Origin: Deltaproteobacteria bacterium
GTDB lineage: Bacteria; Desulfobacterota; Binatia; UTPRO1
DNA length: 42,669 bases
Assembly (NCBI GenBank): GCA_020848745.1
Contig: JADLHM010000105.1
Coordinates: 1 to 42,669, forward strand
Direction of reading: 5' to 3'
The notes under the pieces were generated by a model. The model ran no database searches, was not told the DNA's origin, and saw only the letters and a program-made list of their open reading frames with translations. Of this stretch, positions 20,782 through 29,131 are shown piece after piece. The stretch's first letter is position 1. Each line of letters starts with the position of its first letter. Position numbers and translations under genes: made by a program.

Positions 20782-22125
20782 TCAGCCTGGTGGGCGCGGC
20801 AGGACCGGCGCGCGCGCCGCCCGCGCGAGGTCGGCGTCGGGGTCGACGAAACGGCGGCTCGGACGGCCGTTCAGCGAGACCCAGACGTCGGCGCGCACCT
20901 CGACCTCGCCGCGACCCGCGCGCCGCGCATCGGCGGCGAGATGGCGTGCGTAGTCCGCGATCATGTCGGGCTGGGTCGCCATCATGCTCGCCTGGAGCGG
21001 CGTCAACTCGGCGCGCGGGTCGACCTTCCAGACCGCGCCGGTCGCGGGGTCGCGCAGCCGAAACGTCGCGGTCCCGGCCTTCTCCATCGCCATCACGCGC
21101 CACGCGAAGCGGAAGCCCTCTTCCGTCCACGCGACGTCGTCGGTCGCGACGAACGTCCGGAGGGGGATCGTCGCCTGGAGCGCGAGGTGCAGCACGAGCA
21201 CGCTCATGACCACGCGCTCGGCCGGTACGATCGCCACGCGTCCCGCGCCGGGCGTACGCGCCCCGCACGCCATGGCCGGAAGCCCCGCCGCCACGGCGGC
21301 GCGCACGCGCCGCGGCCATCCCGGATCGAGGAAAACGGGCGTGAGCCCGATCATCAGCCACGGAAAGATCCCGATCGGAAAGAGCAGGCTCGTGAGCACG
21401 TGGAACACGACGACCACCACGTACGCGAGAAGCCGCGTCCGCCGCCAGAACAGGAACGGCGCGACGCCGAGGTCGAAGGCCGCGCCCGCCCAACTGAACG
21501 CCCAGGCTACCCACGGCTCCTCCAGCCACGGCCCGAGCAGCGGCAGGTCGCCGCGCGCCGCCAGCCAGATACGGAGCGGCTGCGCATGCACGAGCCAGTC
21601 GGTGTTCAGCTTCGCGACGCCGCCGTAGAAGTAGACGAGCGCGAGCTGGACCCGCAGCACCCACACCACCCATGCCGGCACGCGCTCCGCCGCGCGCTCC
21701 GGAGCGCGCCACGCATCGACCGACCCCGCGACGCCCATCGGCAGGAGACACATCACCGCCGCGAGCACGCTGACCAGGTAGTAGTGGTTCAGGTAGATCG
21801 TCTTGTCGAGCAAGTGCACCCACGTGAACCCGAGCGCGAAGAGCGCGAGCGAGAGCCGCGTGCAGCACCCCGCGGCGATCGCCAGCGCGAGCACCCCGAG
21901 CGCCGCGAAGTGCAGATGCATCCCCCACGCCGGCCAAGGCCGGATCCACTCGAATCCCGGATACGCGAAGAAGAACCGCGGCCGCACGAACAACGAGTCG
22001 ATCCACCCGTACGCGAAGTACCGCACGACCGCCGCCGCCATCACCGTCCCGAACGCCACCCGAAAGAAGACGAGCGAAGCTGCGTCCACCGGCGAACCCG
22101 GCAATGACCGCCACGCGCCCCTCAT
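20782..22125 (-). CDS. HTTM-domain (gamma-carboxylase-like) membrane protein
   Basis: The 447-aa frame begins MRGAWRSLPGSPVDAASLVF; codons upstream lie in repeat sequence. It shows the HTTM layout: helices with RVAFGTVMAAAV, then LALVYFYGGVAKLNTDWL (the conserved YFYGGxAKLN with the Lys that is catalytic in vitamin K-dependent carboxylase), and FPIGIFPWLMIG. The C-terminal ~130 residues form a soluble domain. Bacterial HTTM proteins are mostly uncharacterised. It lies downstream of the iron-regulated operon but is separated by an inverted repeat, so cotranscription is doubtful. Confidence 0.8.
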   Translation of the reverse strand: MRGAWRSLPGSPVDAASLVFFRVAFGTVMAAAVVRYFAYGWIDSLFVRPRFFFAYPGFEWIRPWPAWGMHLHFAALGVLALAIAAGCCTRLSLALFALGFTWVHLLDKTIYLNHYYLVSVLAAVMCLLPMGVAGSVDAWRAPERAAERVPAWVVWVLRVQLALVYFYGGVAKLNTDWLVHAQPLRIWLAARGDLPLLGPWLEEPWVAWAFSWAGAAFDLGVAPFLFWRRTRLLAYVVVVVFHVLTSLLFPIGIFPWLMIGLTPVFLDPGWPRRVRAAVAAGLPAMACGARTPGAGRVAIVPAERVVMSVLVLHLALQATIPLRTFVATDDVAWTEEGFRFAWRVMAMEKAGTATFRLRDPATGAVWKVDPRAELTPLQASMMATQPDMIADYARHLAADARRAGRGEVEVRADVWVSLNGRPSRRFVDPDADLARAARAPVLPRPPG

Positions 22126-22220
22126 CTCGCGAAGGCGAGCGAAGCGAAGCCAACCACCAGAACCTCGGAAGGCGACGAGCGAAGCGAGTTCGCCCACCAA
22201 TCCACCCACCAGCGACCGGA

Positions 22221-22337
22221 GCGCGCTCAAAAGCGGGCAGATGCTAGGCGCGACCGACTGAGCGCGGAGGCGTAGCGGAGCTACGTCGCACAAGCGAAGG
22301 AGGGAGCAACGACGCAGATGCCCGCTTTTCAGCGCGT
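22221..22337. repeat. REP-like inverted repeat element
   Basis: GCGCGCTCAAAAGCGGGCA (22221-22239) and TGCCCGCTTTTCAGCGCGT (22319-22337) are near-perfect complements (two mismatches) around about 79 bases. These contain a further small hairpin (GTAGC-GGA-GCTAC). The neighbouring bases carry repeated GAGCGAAGCGA motifs. It sits between two minus-strand genes and could end transcription in both directions. No second copy was found in the window. Confidence 0.6.
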
Positions 22338-22342
22338 GACCG

Positions 22343-23647
22343 TCAGTCGCCGTCGTTGCCTCCAAAGGTGAGCTTGACCCCCAGCACGCTCGCCACGTCC
22401 ACCGTCAACGCCCGCCGCAACCGCTGCACCGCCTCGTACGCCGCGAGCGCCTCGTCGCGATGGTTCACGACGGCGTCCGCGAGCGGCTCCGGCACCGCCG
22501 CGACGGCTGCCAGCGCCTCGGTAAGGAGCGCGCGGACCTCCGCGTCGATCTCGGCGCTGAGCGGCGCCACCTGCGAGCCCAGGCCCGTCGCCTGTCCGCC
22601 CGTGTAGGTGCCGCGATAGACGTCGGCGATGCCCTGGAGGTTGGCGCCGATGCCGGCGAGGGCGTCGCCGCTGCGCGGCGACTCGACGAGGTCGGGACGC
22701 GGTCCGCCGGCGTCCACGCCGAGCGGCGCGCCGAGCCGGTTCTCCTCGACGTTCTCGGCCGTGAAGATCATGCGGTTCACGACCTCGTCGAACGCCTCCT
22801 TCAAGGACGCGAACGTCGAACCGCCGATGCCAGAGTCGACGAAGTCCCGACCGAAGTCGCCGCCTCCCGGCTCCCAAGCATCGCGAAGCTCCTCGGTCCG
22901 CTCGCGCACGTTCACGGAGAGCGCCAGCAGATAGGCCCGCCGCCGCGCGTCCTCGTTGCCGAGGAGACGGCCCACCACGCCCGCATCGCCGCCGACTGGG
23001 TCGAAGAGGAAGTACTCCATCGCCTGGAACCCGACCTTCTGCGCACCGAGCGTGTCGAGGTAGGCCGACGAGAGCGCGTTGCCGCCGGCGACCTCCGCGT
23101 CGATCTGGGCCGTGTTCGCGGTCGGCCAGTCGATCCGCGCGCTCGTCCGCTGGGACTCCGAAGGACCGAGACGAAACGCTTCGGTCTCCTTCCACGCGCG
23201 CCGCGTCGCCCGCCACGCCGCTTGTGCGAACGCGAGGCGCTCGCCCCCCGGCGCGGTCACGAGATCCTCGACGGCCACCTGCAACGACGTGGCTTCCGCG
23301 GCGAGCGCGCGATAGCCCGCGATCGCGCCGGCGCTCGAGAGGTCGCGGAGGAAGGTGCGCCGCGGCCCGAGCGACCCGCCCGTCGGGCAGCCGGTCGGGA
23401 TCCCGAGGCCGGCCGCCGCGCGCAGCACGTTGACACCGTCGCTCACGGTGACGGCACCGCTTCCGTCGGCGTCGCAGCGCGCGAGCTCACACTCGCCGAG
23501 CCCGGCCGCCGCGCGCAGGACGCGCACGCCGTCGGTCACGCTGATCGCGCCGCTGTCGTCCGCGTCCCCGCAGATCTGGGCGCGCGCCGCGCCCGTGAGC
23601 GCCAGCACCGCGACCGCCGCCACCAGGATCGTTCTCGAGAGCATCAT
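22343..23647 (-). CDS. Secreted imelysin-like protein with N-terminal dockerin-like repeats
   Basis: The 434-aa protein has a signal peptide (about residues 1-23, cut before QICGDAD) and two dockerin-like calcium loops: GDADDSGAISVTD (27-39) and CDADGSGAVTVSD (58-70), each followed by GVxVLRAAAGL. Residues ~105-425 are all-helical and imelysin-like. The family motif GxHxxE reads GFQAME (206-211) with Gln208 in place of His, so metal binding or activity may be altered. AAAGGA lies 4-7 bases before the two possible ATGs (23647, 23644). It is the last gene of the Fur-box operon, 11 bases after the di-heme protein. Imelysins such as IrpA are iron-regulated and tied to iron uptake. Confidence 0.82.
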   Translation of the reverse strand: MMLSRTILVAAVAVLALTGAARAQICGDADDSGAISVTDGVRVLRAAAGLGECELARCDADGSGAVTVSDGVNVLRAAAGLGIPTGCPTGGSLGPRRTFLRDLSSAGAIAGYRALAAEATSLQVAVEDLVTAPGGERLAFAQAAWRATRRAWKETEAFRLGPSESQRTSARIDWPTANTAQIDAEVAGGNALSSAYLDTLGAQKVGFQAMEYFLFDPVGGDAGVVGRLLGNEDARRRAYLLALSVNVRERTEELRDAWEPGGGDFGRDFVDSGIGGSTFASLKEAFDEVVNRMIFTAENVEENRLGAPLGVDAGGPRPDLVESPRSGDALAGIGANLQGIADVYRGTYTGGQATGLGSQVAPLSAEIDAEVRALLTEALAAVAAVPEPLADAVVNHRDEALAAYEAVQRLRRALTVDVASVLGVKLTFGGNDGD

Positions 23648-23658
23648 GCGTCCTTTTG

Positions 23659-25251
23659 TCACAACGATTCCAGAAAGCGTACGAGAGCGGCGCGGTCGTC
23701 GGCCGGAAGGGCCCGGAACGCCTCGCGCGCGGACGTCGCCTCGCCGCCATGCCAGAGGACGGCCTCGGCAAAGCCGCGCGCGCGCCCGTCGTGCAGGAGG
23801 AAGAGATGGTCGTTCACCGTGAGCACGAGGCCGAGGCCCCAGAGCGGCGGCGTCCGCCACTCGCTGCCGCTCGCGAGGTGGTCCGGGCGTCCGTCGGCGA
23901 GATCCGGCCCGAGGTCGTGCAGCAGGAGGTCGGTGTACGGATGGATGGTCTGTCCCGAGACCGCCGGAAATCCGGCGAGCTCGCCGGTGGCGAGCGTCGG
24001 CACGTGACAGGACGCGCAGCCCGACGCCGCGAAGAGCGCCTCGCCGCGGCGCACGATCGGGTCATCGACGTCGCGCCGGGCCGGCACCGCGAGCAACGTC
24101 ACGTAGAACGTCACCAGGTCGAGCTTCAGTTGGTCGATCTCCGGCACGCCGCCGTTCGGCGCGTCCGCGCACGCGGCCTCGGCGGCCGTGCAGTCCTCGG
24201 ACTCGAACAGGGGCGACGTGATGCCGATGTCGCCGACGAATGCGCCGGCCGTCTGCTGCTCGATCGTCGGCGTGCTCGCCTTCCAGCCGAACCGGCCGAC
24301 GGCCGGCTCGCCGCGCCGGCGGTCCCAGACGAGGTTCGGCCGGCCGGAAATGCCGTCGCCGTCCCCGTCGTCTGGATCGGCGTGGGCGAGGAGCGTCGCC
24401 TCGTCGACCGCCGCGAGGAGGCCGAGGCCGACGATCTGCTGCGCGGTCCGTACCGACGTCAGCACGTCGGGCGCGAGGGGCCCGTAGGCGAGTGCGTCGA
24501 TCGCGAGGTGCGGGGCACGCAAGCGGTACGGCGCGCCGTCGTCGTACGATCCCGCGCGTTCCTCGTAGACGAGGCGCGGCGCGCCCTCGGCGGGCACGCC
24601 GAGAATGGAACGGTTGCCGAGCTGACGCCCATAGCGCGGATCGGCCACGCTCCCGCCGGAGGCGTCGTCGCCCGGGACGCTCAAGCGCACCACCAGCGAC
24701 TCGAAGGCCTCGCCGTCGGCGATCGGCGGCCGGCCGCGCCCGTCCTTGAAGTGGCAGGCCGAGCACGACGCGGCATTGAAGATCGGCCCGAGACCGTCGC
24801 TGCCGACGGTCGACGACGGCGCCGTCACCCAGTTGCGATTGAAGAGCGCGTTGCCGGTGAAGAAGTCGGGACGCTCGCCGAACGGCAGATTCGGCGCGGG
24901 CTGCCCGAACGCGTTCACGGAGGCGTCGAAGACGGTCGCATCACCGCCCGAGCGCGGATCGGGCGCGAGGCCGGGACAGACGAGCGCGCCGTCGAGCCCG
25001 GCCGCGGCGCGCAGCAGGCGCACGCCGTCGGTGACACCGACGGCGCCGCTGCCGTCGACGTCGCACACCGCGACCTCGCAGCCGGCGGCGAGGTTGGCCG
25101 CCGTGCGAAGCGCGCGCACGCCGTCGGTGAGCGACACCGCGCCGCTCCCGTCGGCGTCCCCGCAGACGGCGGCGCGCGCGACGGATGCCGCGAACGCGAC
25201 GGCCGCGCCGAGCAGCAGCGCGGCCGCGCCATGGGATGCGCCGGCCCTCAC
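23659..25251 (-). CDS. Di-heme oxidoreductase (DHOR family) with N-terminal dockerin-like repeats
   Basis: The 530-aa periplasmic c-type cytochrome has two heme motifs: CSACH (163-167, in CSACHFKDGRGRPP, characteristic of the PF06537 family) and CASCH (412-416). A GTG at 25251 gives a clean signal peptide ending ARA before AVCGDADG; upstream codons overlap the neighbour and are Arg-rich. Residues ~30-88 hold two dockerin-like loops (GDADGSGAVSLTD and CDVDGSGAVGVTD), nearly identical to those of the next gene. Such proteins, annotated as thiol oxidoreductases, occur beside imelysin genes in iron-regulated operons. A role in electron transfer to or from iron is inferred. Confidence 0.88.
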   Translation of the reverse strand: MRAGASHGAAALLLGAAVAFAASVARAAVCGDADGSGAVSLTDGVRALRTAANLAAGCEVAVCDVDGSGAVGVTDGVRLLRAAAGLDGALVCPGLAPDPRSGGDATVFDASVNAFGQPAPNLPFGERPDFFTGNALFNRNWVTAPSSTVGSDGLGPIFNAASCSACHFKDGRGRPPIADGEAFESLVVRLSVPGDDASGGSVADPRYGRQLGNRSILGVPAEGAPRLVYEERAGSYDDGAPYRLRAPHLAIDALAYGPLAPDVLTSVRTAQQIVGLGLLAAVDEATLLAHADPDDGDGDGISGRPNLVWDRRRGEPAVGRFGWKASTPTIEQQTAGAFVGDIGITSPLFESEDCTAAEAACADAPNGGVPEIDQLKLDLVTFYVTLLAVPARRDVDDPIVRRGEALFAASGCASCHVPTLATGELAGFPAVSGQTIHPYTDLLLHDLGPDLADGRPDHLASGSEWRTPPLWGLGLVLTVNDHLFLLHDGRARGFAEAVLWHGGEATSAREAFRALPADDRAALVRFLESL

Positions 25252-25270
25252 GTCGCTCGGTGGCCTTCCC

Positions 25271-26485
25271 TCATGCGCCGGTGCCCATCGACACGCCGAG
25301 CGCGTCGGCGACGCCCGCGAGACCGTCGGCCTGCGTGAAGAGCGCCGTGATCGCCGCCTCCACGGCGACGCGCCCCGGGCTCTCGTCCGCACCCAGGATT
25401 GCCTGATCGAACGGCTCGGGGATCGCCTGGATCGCGGCGACGCTCGCCGCGAGCTGCTGCTGCACCGCCGCGTCGAGCGCCGGATCGACCTGGCGCACGA
25501 GATCGTCGAGGCCCGGGCCGTCGAGGTCGCGGTACCGCCCGAGGTAGCCGTTCTGGATCCCGACGGCGTCGTTCGCGAGGTCGTCGCGGGTCCTGTCGGA
25601 GAAGCACGAATGCTCGTCTTCCTGGTCGCGGGTCTCGAAGGCGACGCTCAAGCGCTCGCCGCCGAGCTCGCTCGCGCTGAGCGTCCCGAGCCCGGTGAGG
25701 ATGCGGCCGAGGGCCTCTTCGGGGTCGAGGGCGAGGAACTCGGCCCGGTAGTTGCCGGCGTCGCCCGGCGCCCATGCTTCGACCACCTGCTCCAGATCGT
25801 CGATGAGCAGATCCGCCGCCGCTTGCAGGTACGCGCCCCGGCGCTGCTGGTTCTCCGCCGTGCCGGTGCCGTCGGTCACGTAGTCGGTGAACGGCCGGGC
25901 GCCCGGCCCCGTCGCGCTGCGGTCCTGTCCCCAGAGCAAGAATTCGATCGCGTGGTAGCCGGTCGCGACGTTGGTCTCGCCGCCGTCCTCGTTCGCCGCC
26001 GCGAGCGTCTCCCGGTCGATTACCGGGAACCCGGCCGGATCGTTCACGATGCCGCTCGTCGGCGCGCCCTCGACGTAGTCGATGTAGTTCTCGTCGAGCG
26101 GCCAGGCGTTGATGCGACCCTCGGGGCCGGTCTCGGGATCGTCGATCGGCCCGTTGTAGAAGCGGCCGATCTCGCTCTGCTGATAGGCCGGGCGCGCCGC
26201 GATCCACGCCGCCTTGGCGGCGTCGAACGTCGCCTGGCTCGGCGCCTCGACGAAGGCGTCGATCGCATCGCGCAGCGCCTCCGCGCCCGCGAGGGCGTCC
26301 TGGTAGGCGGCATGGAGCCCGTCGGCGTAGTGGGCAACGACGGCGGCGGCGGTCACCTGGGTCGGCGTCGCGGTCGCCGTGGGCGCCGGCGTCCCGTTGC
26401 CGCCGCCATGGCCGTTGTCGTTGTCACCGCAGCCGGCCGCGAGCACGGCGGCGGCGGCCATCATCACGAGCAGTCGCTTCATCAT
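25271..26485 (-). CDS. Imelysin-family lipoprotein (IrpA-like)
   Basis: The 404-aa protein has a lipobox VLAAGC with Cys19, a Gly/Asp- and Thr/Pro-rich spacer (20-43), then the helical imelysin domain. The family motif GxHxxE is intact as GYHAIE (176-181), followed by FLLWGQD, and the WPLDENYIDYVEG segment is also typical. It is probably anchored in the outer or inner membrane facing the periplasm. It lies 19 bases from each operon neighbour. Imelysin-type proteins are implicated in iron uptake; direct peptidase activity is doubtful for most. Confidence 0.92.
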   Translation of the reverse strand: MMKRLLVMMAAAAVLAAGCGDNDNGHGGGNGTPAPTATATPTQVTAAAVVAHYADGLHAAYQDALAGAEALRDAIDAFVEAPSQATFDAAKAAWIAARPAYQQSEIGRFYNGPIDDPETGPEGRINAWPLDENYIDYVEGAPTSGIVNDPAGFPVIDRETLAAANEDGGETNVATGYHAIEFLLWGQDRSATGPGARPFTDYVTDGTGTAENQQRRGAYLQAAADLLIDDLEQVVEAWAPGDAGNYRAEFLALDPEEALGRILTGLGTLSASELGGERLSVAFETRDQEDEHSCFSDRTRDDLANDAVGIQNGYLGRYRDLDGPGLDDLVRQVDPALDAAVQQQLAASVAAIQAIPEPFDQAILGADESPGRVAVEAAITALFTQADGLAGVADALGVSMGTGA

Positions 26486-26504
26486 CGGGATCTCCTGTCT
26501 GCGC

Positions 26505-27020
26505 TCAGTCGTCGTCGTCCGGCGCGCTCGAGCGGTAGTCGTTCGGTTGTATGGTGTAGATGGCCCAGAGCACCGCGCCGATCATGAACGCGAGCACGGC
26601 TTCGAGGCCGAGGAAGGCCGCGACCTTGAGCCAGGCGAAGAGCGGCGAGACGAAGCGGACCAGCCAGCCTGCCGCCTCGTCCGCGAGGGCGGCCGTGAAC
26701 GCGAGGCTCACGACGAGCGCCTTGCGGTGGTTCGGCATCGGCACGAAGAGCAGGAGGTGCGTCATCGTCAGCACCAGCATGCCCATGGCGAAGAGGTGGA
26801 AGTGGGTGATCTCGAGGAGGCCCTGATAGCTCCGCGGCTGGGTGAACATCGCCTCGTCGCCGAGGTAGTAGGCGACGACCGACGCCGGGTTCAACGTCAT
26901 CTTGGCGAAATAGAGGAGCGCGTTGGTCACCCAGAGGAGCGTGACGAACACGAGGAACCACACCAGCACGAGCCGGAGCAGCCGGTTGTCCTTCCAGTCG
27001 CGCGTGATGGTGAAGCGCAT
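26505..27020 (-). CDS. Four-helix membrane protein of unknown family in the iron operon
   Basis: I do not recognise the family with confidence. The 171-aa protein has a basic N-terminus (MRFTITRDWKDNRLLRL), about four membrane helices (~17-38, 72-94, 100-120, 130-160) and an acidic tail (APDDDD). Histidines lie in EITHFHLFAMGMLVLTMTH (H73, H75, H88), which could ligate heme or metal in the membrane. It begins directly where the FMN-binding gene ends (27020/27021), so the two are coupled. It may pass electrons across the membrane to the flavoprotein, or anchor it; both ideas are inference. Confidence 0.7.
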   Translation of the reverse strand: MRFTITRDWKDNRLLRLVLVWFLVFVTLLWVTNALLYFAKMTLNPASVVAYYLGDEAMFTQPRSYQGLLEITHFHLFAMGMLVLTMTHLLLFVPMPNHRKALVVSLAFTAALADEAAGWLVRFVSPLFAWLKVAAFLGLEAVLAFMIGAVLWAIYTIQPNDYRSSAPDDDD

Positions 27021-27656
27021 CTAGCGTCCCGTCCCCGGAACGGCGGCGGGCGTGGCACCGGCTTCCGGCGCGGAGACGGGCGCGCCGGCCGCGCGCTCCG
27101 CGTCCGGGGCGAGCACCACGACCGCGACGAGGGCCAGAGCGCGCCGCACGCCGGCCGTCATCGCTTGCGCGCTCAACGTGGCGCCGGTGATGCCCTGGAT
27201 GCCGGCGCCGAGCTTGAGATCGCCGTCGAGCGCGCGGCCGTCGAACTGCCCGATCCAGCGCTCGGTCGGGAGGTACTCGGGCGGCTCGTGGAAGGCGAGC
27301 ACGTCGACCCGGCGGAGCTTGCCGTCGGGATCGACCACCACCATGAACGTCTCGGGCAAGGTGCGGACGATGTGGCTGTCGATGACGGCGTAGCCCTGCA
27401 CCGCTCCGGCCTTCCAGCCGACGTGGATCGTCCACAGCTGGGTGTCGAGCGGCGCGCGGGCGCGCTGCTCGACCTCGGCCTTCTGGGCGTCGGTGAGGAT
27501 GACGACCCGCTCCTCGATGCGGTCGTTCTCGGGAAACGCGAGGGCCAGCGCCTCGTCCTTGGCGAGGAAGACGGCGGCGCGCGCCGCGCGGCCCGCCGCA
27601 CACGCCGCGACGACCATGCCGAGCAACGCCGCCAGCCGCAGACGCCGAACGCGCAC
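27021..27656 (-). CDS. FMN-binding domain protein (periplasmic, probably flavinylated)
   Basis: The 211-aa protein starts at a GTG 2 bases after the porin stop. The N-terminus can be read as a lipobox (VVAAC, Cys19) or a signal peptide cut near ARAAVF. The domain resembles RnfG/NqrC FMN-binding regions and contains GITGATLSAQAMT; Thr160 in TGAT is the expected covalent FMN site. The same operon encodes ApbE, which transfers FMN to such threonines. An Ala/Pro-rich tail (185-211) ends the chain. It is likely an electron carrier between the membrane and a periplasmic partner. Confidence 0.82.
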   Translation of the reverse strand: MRVRRLRLAALLGMVVAACAAGRAARAAVFLAKDEALALAFPENDRIEERVVILTDAQKAEVEQRARAPLDTQLWTIHVGWKAGAVQGYAVIDSHIVRTLPETFMVVVDPDGKLRRVDVLAFHEPPEYLPTERWIGQFDGRALDGDLKLGAGIQGITGATLSAQAMTAGVRRALALVAVVVLAPDAERAAGAPVSAPEAGATPAAVPGTGR

Positions 27657-27658
27657 CG

Positions 27659-29131
27659 TCAGAACACGAATCCCGCGCCGAGGTTGACCTCGTCGGCGCG
27701 CGGCTTGCCGCCGCCCGCGTTGAAGTTGCGGTACTCGAGCTTCAAGACGACCTGCGGGTGCGGCTTGTAGTCGAGGCCGACAGTGTAGAGCTGGACGTCG
27801 TTCCCCGGCACGCGGGCGAAGCCCCGCGGCACCTTGTCCTGCGTGTCGAAGATCTCGTAGCGGAAGAACGGCGAGAGGTACTGCGTCGTGTCCGGAAGGA
27901 CGAGCGGAAGGACGTCGTACGCGGCCTCGGCGTAGAAGCCGAAGATGTCCTCGGCGATCGTCTCCTCGGCGGCGCGGCTCAGCGTGTCGGCGTCGTCGAT
28001 CGAGGTCATCGCGCCGAGCACGCGGAGCTCGAGGCCCCGGTACCGGGCCTGCGCGTGCGCCTCCCAGAGCAGCGTGAAGGCATTCGGCTTGTCACCGTCG
28101 AACTCGCCGTTCTGGCCGGTGTTGCCGGCGAAGAAGGACGCGCCGACCATGGTCCCCGCGAAGGGCGTGTAATCGAGGCGCATCGTGCCGGCGAGGTCCT
28201 CGGCGACGGCGCGGTTGCCGCTCTGCCTCCCGTCGCGAATGCCCTTCGACTCGTAGCCGGCGGCGTTCAGGCTGTTCATGAGGTAGGCGCGATACTCGAG
28301 CCCGGGCGCCAGGGTTCCGAAGAAGCCGACGCCGCCCTCGCGCCAGGTCGTCGGGATGATCGAGCGCTCCACCTCCGGACGGAGGACGCCGTGGAAGAAC
28401 GGCGGCTCGTGCACCTCGTTGATGAAGCCCATCGGGACGAGGAGGAGACCGGCGCGCACGTTCAGCTGTTGCCAGAGCATGAAGTCGAGGTACGCGAACT
28501 CGACCTCGACCGCGCCGCTGTCGGAGCTGACGGTCTCCTCGCCGATGAGCGCGTGCTCGAACTCGATCTCCGCGTTCATCAGGATGCGATCGGTGAACTT
28601 GTAGCCGGTGTACAGGACGAAGCGCAGGACGTCGAAGCGATCGCGCTTCCCTTGCTGATCGCTCACGTACTTCTGGAAGTTGTACTCCCCGTAGCCGCCG
28701 ATCGAGAGGCCGCGGTCGACCTGGTAGACCTTCGACGCCGCCGGGCCGAGGCCGTAGACGCTCTTGAGCTCCTTGTGCTCGGGGAGGACAAGGGCACGCT
28801 TGAGACGATCCACCTCCGTCGCGAGGACGCCGATCTTGCGATCCTGCTCGGCGGCCGCCCCGGCCGTCACCTCCTGCGCGGATGGGGACGCCGCGGGGGC
28901 GGTCGCCGCGGGCGCCGCCGCTCCCTTCGGCGCACGGCTCGGCGTGCCCCGCTCCGCTTCGAGCGCCCGCAGGCGCGCACGCATGTCCTCCATCTCCTTC
29001 TGCATGCGATCGAGCTGCTCCTGATAGGCGCGGATGCGCGGATCGTCGGCGGCGAACGCCGGCACGATCCCCGTCTGGGCGGCGAGGAGGACGACCAAGA
29101 GCGACCACGCGACGATACGACGATTCTTCAT
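27659..29131 (-). CDS. OprO/OprP-like outer-membrane porin
   Basis: The 490-aa protein has a signal peptide (cut near AFA-ADD), a coiled coil (~30-65, YQEQLDRMQKEMEDMRARLRALEAE), an Ala/Pro linker, and a beta-barrel of alternating strands ending in Phe (GAGFVF), the outer-membrane insertion signal. Segments such as GLSIGGYGEYNF and LRPEVERSIIPTTWREGGVGFFG match the phosphate-selective porin superfamily. It overlaps apbE by ATGA. The substrate cannot be read from the sequence; in an iron operon it may admit iron chelates, which is inference. Confidence 0.85.
   Translation of the reverse strand: MKNRRIVAWSLLVVLLAAQTGIVPAFAADDPRIRAYQEQLDRMQKEMEDMRARLRALEAERGTPSRAPKGAAAPAATAPAASPSAQEVTAGAAAEQDRKIGVLATEVDRLKRALVLPEHKELKSVYGLGPAASKVYQVDRGLSIGGYGEYNFQKYVSDQQGKRDRFDVLRFVLYTGYKFTDRILMNAEIEFEHALIGEETVSSDSGAVEVEFAYLDFMLWQQLNVRAGLLLVPMGFINEVHEPPFFHGVLRPEVERSIIPTTWREGGVGFFGTLAPGLEYRAYLMNSLNAAGYESKGIRDGRQSGNRAVAEDLAGTMRLDYTPFAGTMVGASFFAGNTGQNGEFDGDKPNAFTLLWEAHAQARYRGLELRVLGAMTSIDDADTLSRAAEETIAEDIFGFYAEAAYDVLPLVLPDTTQYLSPFFRYEIFDTQDKVPRGFARVPGNDVQLYTVGLDYKPHPQVVLKLEYRNFNAGGGKPRADEVNLGAGFVF

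Noticed and set aside
22343-25251. Dockerin-like repeats as evidence for a cellulosome
   Set aside because: No cohesin, scaffoldin or glycoside hydrolase is encoded; similar loops occur widely on exported proteins.
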